From an uncultured Oscillospiraceae bacterium (GTDB lineage Bacteria > Bacillota > Clostridia > Oscillospirales > Oscillospiraceae): DNA of 18,519 nucleotides. The stretch is taken from positions 1-18,519 of the forward strand of contig CAJTUD010000058.1 of assembly GCA_910579725.1 (NCBI GenBank), given 5' to 3'. The notes beneath the pieces are model-generated. The model saw nothing but the letters and a program-made list of their open reading frames with translations. It ran no database searches and had not been told where the DNA came from. How positions within the stretch are numbered: position 1 is the first letter of the stretch; every line of letters begins with the position of its first letter. This document shows, one piece after another, positions 13,953 through 18,519 of the stretch. Both the position numbers and the translations under genes were made by a program.

Positions 13953-15320
13953 ATGACAAAAGACCTGACAAAGGGCCGTCCCATGCCCCAGATTCTCAGC
14001 TTCGGCATCCCGGTCCTGTTTGGGTACCTGTTCCAACAACTATACAATGTGGTGGATACCGCCATTGTGGGCAAGACCCTTGGAGGCGCGGCCCTGGCGG
14101 CGGTGGGCTCCACCGGGTCCGTCAATTTCCTGGTGGTGGGCTTCTGCTGCGGCGTGTGCGGCGGGTTTGCCATCCCGGTGGCCCGGCAGTTCGGCGCGGG
14201 AGACTACCATGAGCTGCGCCGGTACGTCACCGGCGGCGTGTGGCTGTCGGCGCTGATCGGTCTGGTCATGACTGTCTCCACGGCCATGATGTGCGACGGG
14301 ATTCTTGCCGTGATGAATACGCCGGCGGATATTTACCAGCGTTCCTACGCCTATATCCAGACCATTTTCATCGGCCTGCCCGCCTACGTGCTCTACAACT
14401 ACTGCGCCGGTGTTCTCCGTTCCCTGGGGGACAGCCGCACGCCGGTGATCTGGCTGATCGCGGCCTCCCTGGTGAATATTGTGCTGGACGTGGTCTTTAT
14501 TCTCTCCCTGGGGCTGGATGTATTCGGCGCGGCTCTGGCCACCGTGTTGTCCCAGGCGCTGGCGGGGGCGGGATGCCTGATCCGCCTGATGCGGGGCTAT
14601 CCTGAGATTCTGCGTATGGAGAAGAAGGACTGGTTCTGGAGCAAGGAGCGGATGGGAGAGCTGTGCCTGATGGGGCTGCCCATGGGCCTGCAATACTCCA
14701 TCACCGCCATCGGCAGCGTCATGCTCCAGACGGCGGTCAACGGGCTGGGCACCGCCTATGTCACCGCCGTAACCGCCGCGAGCAAGGTTTCCATGTTCCT
14801 CTGCTGCCCCTTCGACGCCATGGGCTGCACCATGGCCACCTACGGCGGCCAGAATGTGGGCGCGGCCAAATGGGAGCGGCTTCACCAGGGGGTGAGAGCC
14901 TGCGTGACCCTGGGCGCGGCCTATTCCGCCGTCTCCCTGGCGCTGGTGCTGCTGTTTGGCAATCCGCTGCTGATGCTGTTTCTGGACGCGGGCAGCGCGG
15001 AGCTGATTCCCCTGGCCCGGCAGTATCTGCTGGTTCTGGCGGCCTTCTTCTTCCTGCTGGCGCTGGTGAACATTTTCCGTTTCCTGATCCAGGGGATGGG
15101 CTTCTCTCCGCTGGCCACGCTGGCCGGTGTGCTGGAGATGGCCGCCCGGGCGGGGCTGTCCTGTCTGGTGCCGGTGTTCGGCTTCCCGGTGGCCTGCTTC
15201 TCCTCGCCGGTTGCGTGGCTGATGGCAGACCTGTTCCTGGTGCCCGCGTACTTCTACTGCTACCGCAGGCTCAGTCAGCCCCAGTCCGCCAGACGGAAGC
15301 TGGCGGCGGCGGTACGCTGA
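13953..15320 (+). CDS. MATE family multidrug/cation efflux transporter
   Basis: A 455-residue membrane protein with twelve hydrophobic segments in two homologous halves. The opening MTKDLTKGRPMPQILSFGIPVLFGYLFQQLYNVVDTAIVG is typical of the MepA/DinF-like MATE group, as are PVARQFGAGDYHELRR after helix 2-3, GVLRSLGDSRTPV, and the second-half counterparts GGQNVGAAKWERLHQG and FRFLIQGMGFSPLA. These exporters use Na+ or H+ gradients to expel drugs, dyes or metabolites. The ATG at 13953 was chosen because GTGAGG lies 8 bases upstream; the in-frame ATG at 13935 has no site. It is monocistronic, with its own promoter and structured leader, and a stem-loop follows. The substrate is not known. Confidence 0.95.
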   Translation: MTKDLTKGRPMPQILSFGIPVLFGYLFQQLYNVVDTAIVGKTLGGAALAAVGSTGSVNFLVVGFCCGVCGGFAIPVARQFGAGDYHELRRYVTGGVWLSALIGLVMTVSTAMMCDGILAVMNTPADIYQRSYAYIQTIFIGLPAYVLYNYCAGVLRSLGDSRTPVIWLIAASLVNIVLDVVFILSLGLDVFGAALATVLSQALAGAGCLIRLMRGYPEILRMEKKDWFWSKERMGELCLMGLPMGLQYSITAIGSVMLQTAVNGLGTAYVTAVTAASKVSMFLCCPFDAMGCTMATYGGQNVGAAKWERLHQGVRACVTLGAAYSAVSLALVLLFGNPLLMLFLDAGSAELIPLARQYLLVLAAFFFLLALVNIFRFLIQGMGFSPLATLAGVLEMAARAGLSCLVPVFGFPVACFSSPVAWLMADLFLVPAYFYCYRRLSQPQSARRKLAAAVR

Positions 15321-15353
15321 TACCGCCCCGGGCCGCAGACCCCTTTGAGAACC

Positions 15354-15387
15354 GACAGCGCCGCCGGCTGAAGCCAGCGGCGCTGTC
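15354..15387 (+). terminator. Stem-loop after the MATE gene, probable terminator
   Basis: An 11-bp perfect stem GACAGCGCCGC (15354-15364) with GCGGCGCTGTC (15377-15387); the inner part can pair three more bases around TGAA after one mismatch. It starts 34 bases after the stop codon. The following sequence is only TTCGG, so termination without a U-tract is uncertain. Confidence 0.5.
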
Positions 15388-15423
15388 TTCGGCCGTCCGG
15401 AAATGTTTGACACATTTTCCATC

Positions 15424-15452
15424 TTGCCAACGGAGCGCCGGCCGCGTATAAT
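15424..15452 (+). promoter_or_regulatory. Promoter of the fapA-cheX-cheY operon
   Basis: TTGCCA (15424-15429) and a perfect TATAAT (15447-15452) are exactly 17 bp apart. The start of transcription should be near 15459, 33 bases before the start codon. Just upstream, AAATGT-TTGAC-ACATTT (15401-15417) is a 6-bp inverted repeat that could be an operator. Confidence 0.75.
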
Positions 15453-15491
15453 AGGAGTATCGGCAAGTACTGGGAAATGAGGTATCGCAAA

Positions 15492-17237
15492 ATGTCACTG
15501 AAAAACAAGCTCACGGAGCTTTTGTTCGGTTCCAAACCGGAGGCGGCGAAAGAGGAGGAGAGCCTTCAGGAGCAGGGACATACGCCGGAAACCGTTTCGG
15601 AGCCTCCGTCCGGCGGCATCGCGGATCCGGCTGTGCTGGATCTGCCGGAGGAGCATCCGGTCTATCAGCTCTACAACCTCCGCCGGAAGGAAAAGGGCTA
15701 TCTGTCCTTGCCCCGGATTTGTCTGGATGAGGACGGCGTTCTGCCGGAGGAGGTTGTGCAGCAGGAGAGGAACCGGCTGCGCACAGCTCTGCTCAGCATG
15801 TCCGCGGCCCGGCTGAAAGAGGTTCGGGGCAAGAAGAAAAAAGGAGGGAAGGCCGAAAAGAAAAAGGAGGAGGAGCCGGCGGAGAACCAGCCCCTGGTTT
15901 TTGACGCGCTGCCGCGGTTTTTTCTGTCCGCAGACAAGCTTTATGCCTGGGTCATCGTGTTTCCCCCGGTGGGAGAGGGCGCGGAGCTTTCCAGGGAAAT
16001 ACTCTATCAGGCCATGCTGGAGCAGGGAATCTCCTACGGCGTGGACTCCCAGCTGGCCAACCGGCTTCCCCGGGACAAGGACGTGTATTTCCACCTGTAT
16101 CTCATCGCCAGGGGGAAGCCCGCCTTCAACGGCACTAACGGAAACATTGTGGACAGCTTCCCGCGGACGGTGACCCGGGTGCTGGAGGTCGACGAGTTCG
16201 ACCGGGTGGACTATACCGCGCTGAACCTGATTCACAACGTGAAGCAGGGGGAGGAAATCTGCCGCCTCATCAAGCCCACCGAGGGCGAGCCGGGCCGAAC
16301 GGTGCTGGATACCGAAATCCCCGCCAAGAGCGGCAAGTCCGTCCCCCTTCCCAAGGGACGGAACACCGAAATCAGCGAGGACGGCCTGCTGCTGGTGGCC
16401 TCCATCGCCGGGGACGTGGAGTTCACCGGCCACAGCTTCCAGGTCAAGCCCGTGTTGGATATTCCGGGCAACGTGGACTTCTCCACAGGGAACATCAATT
16501 TTTTAGGCGATGTGAACATTCGCGGCGACGTTCTCAGCGGCTTTACCGTCCGGGCCATGGGCAATATTCAGGTGGCCGGGGTGATAGAGGCCGGCAGCGT
16601 TGTGGAGGCCGGAGGCGACCTGATCGTGGTCAAGGGCATCCTGGGGGACGGAACCGCCATTATCCGCTCCCACAGAAGCCTCTTCTCCAAATACATAGAG
16701 AACTCCACCATTTACGTTCGCGAGAATTTGCAGACGGACTGCATTATCAACAGCCATATTTACAGCGACGGAGAAGTTCTGGTCCGCTCCGGCCGGGGGA
16801 CCATCATCGGCGGCCGGGTGTGGGCCGCCAGCAAGGTCAGCGCAATCGCCGTGGGGGCGCGTTCGGAGTGCCGGACCTCCGTGGCTCTGGGCGGCCTGCC
16901 CTGTACAAACTTTGAGCGGGAAATTGTCCAGCGGGAGCTGAAAATTCTGGAAATGGAGCTGGAGAAGCTGGAGTGCCAGCTGGACAGCACCGGGAAAAAC
17001 AGCCTTCTGGACAAAACCCGGGCAAAGCTGACGGTGGCCGAGTTGAAGCTCAAGCAGCTGGAGACGGAGCTGACGGACATCAAAATCGAAACAGAGGAGC
17101 AGAACCGGGGCCGCCTGGAGTGCGGCATCGCCTATCCCGGTACGGAAATCAGCTTCGGCGACGAGGTCCTCCGCCTGCGCAAAGAATACCGCCAGTGCGT
17201 GGCCACGCTGGTGCGGGGCGAGATCGTACTGACATAA
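15492..17237 (+). CDS. FapA/DUF342 family beta-helix protein
   Basis: 581 residues. The first ~125 are charged and low-complexity with a lysine-rich patch (KKKKGGKAEKKKEEE, near 113-125), probably a flexible arm. The DUF342/FapA domain follows; from about 280 it becomes a right-handed-helix-like run of short turns (AGDVEFTG, PGNVDFSTGNINFLGDVNIRGDV, VVEAGGDLIVVKGILG, GRGTIIGGRVWAASKVSAIAVGA). Residues ~475-538 form a leucine-rich coiled coil, and a short C-terminal strand unit ends the protein. There is no signal peptide or membrane helix, so it is cytoplasmic. In Vibrio, FapA influences flagellar assembly; in most Firmicutes DUF342 is uncharacterised. The ATG at 15492 was chosen because TGAGG lies 9 bases upstream, not the ATG at 15477 that overlaps that site. 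It is first in an operon with cheX-like and cheY-like genes. Confidence 0.88.
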   Translation: MSLKNKLTELLFGSKPEAAKEEESLQEQGHTPETVSEPPSGGIADPAVLDLPEEHPVYQLYNLRRKEKGYLSLPRICLDEDGVLPEEVVQQERNRLRTALLSMSAARLKEVRGKKKKGGKAEKKKEEEPAENQPLVFDALPRFFLSADKLYAWVIVFPPVGEGAELSREILYQAMLEQGISYGVDSQLANRLPRDKDVYFHLYLIARGKPAFNGTNGNIVDSFPRTVTRVLEVDEFDRVDYTALNLIHNVKQGEEICRLIKPTEGEPGRTVLDTEIPAKSGKSVPLPKGRNTEISEDGLLLVASIAGDVEFTGHSFQVKPVLDIPGNVDFSTGNINFLGDVNIRGDVLSGFTVRAMGNIQVAGVIEAGSVVEAGGDLIVVKGILGDGTAIIRSHRSLFSKYIENSTIYVRENLQTDCIINSHIYSDGEVLVRSGRGTIIGGRVWAASKVSAIAVGARSECRTSVALGGLPCTNFEREIVQRELKILEMELEKLECQLDSTGKNSLLDKTRAKLTVAELKLKQLETELTDIKIETEEQNRGRLECGIAYPGTEISFGDEVLRLRKEYRQCVATLVRGEIVLT

Positions 17238-17270
17238 ATTTCCTGTCGTCCGACAGAAAGGAGACTCCTT

Positions 17271-17768
17271 GTGAATACTGCCATGCCGCAGGAGCGTCTG
17301 GCGGAAATCCTGGACCAGGTGATCCGCGAGATTACGCAGCAAGCGGCCGGAATCACGCTCCAACCCAGCCAGGAAGCGCTGGAGGGGGAGCTGTGCACCG
17401 TATACATCACCTTTGACAAGGGCTTTCACACCAGCCTGTCCATCTGCGCCGAGGCCCCCTTGTTCCTCCGGCTGGCCCAGAGCATGATGATGACGGAAGA
17501 AATCACGGATCAGGATGTGGAAGCCGTTGCGAAGGAATATTTCAATGTGCTCTGCGGACACATTGCCGCGCGGCTGTTTTCGGAGACCAAGGTGTCCCCC
17601 CGGTTCAGCGTCCCCGTCTTTTACCGGGGACGGTATGTGCCGGAGGAGCATTCCAAGCACATTGTTCTGACTTACTCCAGCGATAAAAACCGGCACGCGC
17701 AGATGATCCAGCACCTCCCTCTGGAGGAGGAGGCCGCTGTGCCAGAACATAGGGAAAGAGGAAACTGA
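17271..17768 (+). CDS. cheX: CheX-like CheY-P phosphatase
   Basis: A 165-residue protein. The phosphatase signature ExxN is present as E89-x-x-N92 in AVAKEYFNVLCGHIAARLF, after a beta-strand pair (CTVYITFDKGFHTSLSICAE) typical of the CheC/CheX/FliY fold. Only one such signature was found, as in CheX rather than CheC. The start is GTG at 17271, with AAAGGAG 7 bases upstream; an ATG four codons later is possible. It lies 33 bases after fapA and ends 3 bases before the receiver gene. CheX proteins dephosphorylate CheY as dimers, so the adjacent receiver is its probable substrate. No receptor or CheA is nearby, so the chemotaxis role is an inference. Confidence 0.82.
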   Translation: MNTAMPQERLAEILDQVIREITQQAAGITLQPSQEALEGELCTVYITFDKGFHTSLSICAEAPLFLRLAQSMMMTEEITDQDVEAVAKEYFNVLCGHIAARLFSETKVSPRFSVPVFYRGRYVPEEHSKHIVLTYSSDKNRHAQMIQHLPLEEEAAVPEHRERGN

Positions 17769-17771
17769 TTT

Positions 17772-18134
17772 ATGAAAAAGCAACTGATGGTTGTGGATGA
17801 TTCCCGCGTCATGGAGCTGCAAATCCGCAAGCTGCTGGAAGGCTCCGATTTCGAGGTGTCCGCTTACTGTGAAAACGGCGAGGAAGCCATCACCCGCTAC
17901 GCGGAGCTCCGGCCGGATGTGGTGACGATGGACATCATCATGCCCGGCATCGATGGGCTGGAGGCGGCGCAGATCATTCTTCAGGAAAATCCGGAGGCGA
18001 AGATCATCATGATATCCTCTCTGGCTTACGACGATACCCTTCACGAGGCCAGGGCCATCGGTACAAAGGCATTTCTCTGCAAGCCCATTGACAGGGAAGG
18101 ACTGCTCAAGGCGCTGGAAGCGGCAATGGCGTAG
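17772..18134 (+). CDS. cheY: CheY-like single-domain response regulator
   Basis: 120 residues, receiver domain only. The acidic pocket is D9-D10, the phosphoacceptor D54 (VTMDIIMPGIDG), the switch serine S82 (IIMISSLAYDD) and K104 (LCKP), all as in CheY. There is no output domain, so it acts by protein binding, or is a phosphate sink for the CheX-like protein. It begins 3 bases after the cheX stop and has AGAGG upstream inside the end of cheX, so the two should be made together. Its stop codon TAG runs directly into a repeat element. Whether it contacts a flagellar motor, FapA or some other partner cannot be told; no kinase for it lies in the window. Confidence 0.93.
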   Translation: MKKQLMVVDDSRVMELQIRKLLEGSDFEVSAYCENGEEAITRYAELRPDVVTMDIIMPGIDGLEAAQIILQENPEAKIIMISSLAYDDTLHEARAIGTKAFLCKPIDREGLLKALEAAMA

Positions 18135-18185
18135 AACCGGAAGACGCCGTCTGGACGGGCAGTCAGCAGCTGTGAATGCAGGTTC
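18134..18185 (-). repeat. Short inverted-repeat element, 52 bp (copy C)
   Basis: Read from the minus strand it begins GAACCTGCATTCACAGC, the same end as copies A and B, and contains the same mid-hairpin type (CCGT-CTGG-ACGG). The other end is degraded to GAACCGG and overlaps the last base of the cheY stop codon. It is in the opposite orientation to copies A and B. Confidence 0.6.
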
Positions 18186-18257
18186 TCAGAGCTTCCCGTC
18201 TCTCTGCGCAGGGTCCTGACGGAGAAGAATCCCCTCGCCAATTCACTCAGATGCGAA

Positions 18258-18483
18258 GCGGGCGGTCTGCCAAGGCAGACCGCCCGCTCAGACTGTCAAA
18301 AAAGCCCTCCGCAGGAGTTTGCCGCCCGCAGGCGGCAAAGAAATTCAATTGTTTTTCCCGCGGCGTGTACGTGGGAAAAACACTTTGCGCGGAGCGAGCG
18401 TCGAATTGTGCGCCACAGGCGCGCAGCCGAGGCGCAGAGCGAAGCGGTCCCCTCTCAAAAAAGCAGCGCAGCCACTTTTTTGA
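18258..18483. other. Gene-free tail made of successive perfect inverted repeats
   Basis: No credible gene lies between cheY and the window end. Instead there are, in order: a 14-bp palindrome GCGGGCGGTCTGCC with its complement (18258-18287); TTTGCCGCC/GGCGGCAAA (18318-18339); GTTTTTCCC/GGGAAAAAC (18351-18381); GCGCC/GGCGC near 18415; and TCAAAAAAG/CTTTTTTGA (18455-18483). An open minus-strand frame (18247-18486) across it is compositional. It may be a repeat unit shared with other loci or a structured RNA; I cannot decide from one copy. Confidence 0.5.
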
Positions 18484-18489
18484 CACGCA

Positions 18490-18518
18490 GAGACGCGCCG
18501 TGAGGCGCGTCTCGTTTT
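18490..18518 (+). terminator. Intrinsic terminator at window end
   Basis: A perfect 10-bp stem GAGACGCGCC/GGCGCGTCTC (18490-18499 and 18504-18513) with loop GTGA, followed by GTTTTC. It could end the fapA-cheX-cheY transcript or an RNA from the structured tail. The run of T may continue outside the window. Confidence 0.7.
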
Positions 18519-18519
18519 C

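Noticed and set aside
15407..15412. Consensus TTGACA as -35 box of fapA
   Set aside because: It lies 34 bp from TATAAT; TTGCCA at exactly 17 bp is the better partner, and the TTGACA is the center of a small inverted repeat.
14040..15422. A 460-residue minus-strand open frame opposite the MATE gene
   Set aside because: Gln/His/Arg-rich shadow with no ribosome binding site or motif; the plus strand has a full twelve-helix transporter.
16503..18044. A 513-residue minus-strand open frame across fapA, cheX and cheY
   Set aside because: It crosses three real genes and two gaps and shows no domain; GC-rich codon use keeps the opposite frame open.
18247..18486. A 79-residue minus-strand frame in the structured tail
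   Set aside because: It consists of translated inverted repeats, with no ribosome binding site; sequences like this are often mis-annotated as proteins.
1..18519. CRISPR array, phage genes or transposase
   Set aside because: No regularly spaced repeats, no cas-like, integrase-like or transposase-like protein was seen on either strand.

Overview
The window is ordinary chromosomal DNA from a GC-rich member of the Clostridia, most likely an Oscillospirales/Oscillospiraceae-type gut bacterium. That is an inference from four things: the glmU-prs-pth order and trmL-pgk-tpiA-gpmI order typical of Firmicutes, strong AGGAGG-type ribosome binding sites, vegetative TTGNNN/TATAAT promoters standing out in a GC-rich background, and a BcrAB-like two-component/ABC locus. 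No rRNA, tRNA, CRISPR array, transposase or phage gene was found.

Layout. (1) 1-941, minus: a PadR repressor and an overlapping DUF2812 membrane protein that runs off the left edge, with a clear promoter and a 28-bp palindromic operator candidate. (2) 1154-4599, plus: OmpR-type response regulator, BcrA-like ABC ATPase, ABC-2 permease and a one-helix histidine kinase, an envelope-stress or peptide-antibiotic type module. (3) 4686-9019, minus: trmL, pgk, tpiA, gpmI (lower glycolysis plus a tRNA methyltransferase), closed by a strong terminator that faces module 2. (4) 9345-12077, plus: a shortened GlmU, prs and pth, divergent from trmL and closed by a terminator. (5) 12128-13415, minus: a small tail-anchored protein and a TauE/SafE permease. 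(6) 13953-15320, plus: a MATE exporter with a structured 5' leader. (7) 15492-18134, plus: a FapA/DUF342 protein, a CheX-like phosphatase and a CheY-like receiver in one tight operon, followed by a long structured, gene-free tail.

The points that most deserve a second look are these. The GlmU keeps every acetyltransferase residue checked (except conservative changes in the acetyl-CoA site) at a constant offset of 117 from E. coli, but has lost the pyrophosphorylase signature. The FapA-CheX-CheY cassette has no receptor, CheA or flagellar gene beside it. A short inverted-repeat element family (ends GAACCTGYATTCA) has two copies flanking tauE, one copy touching the cheY stop codon and a solo end after glmU; the longest copy has a 3-bp direct repeat at its edges and lies in the tauE leader. 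A tandem GGAAAATTTC motif lies just upstream of the glmU promoter.

All promoters, operators and stem-loops were found by eye, and functions were assigned by recognising motifs, not by database search.
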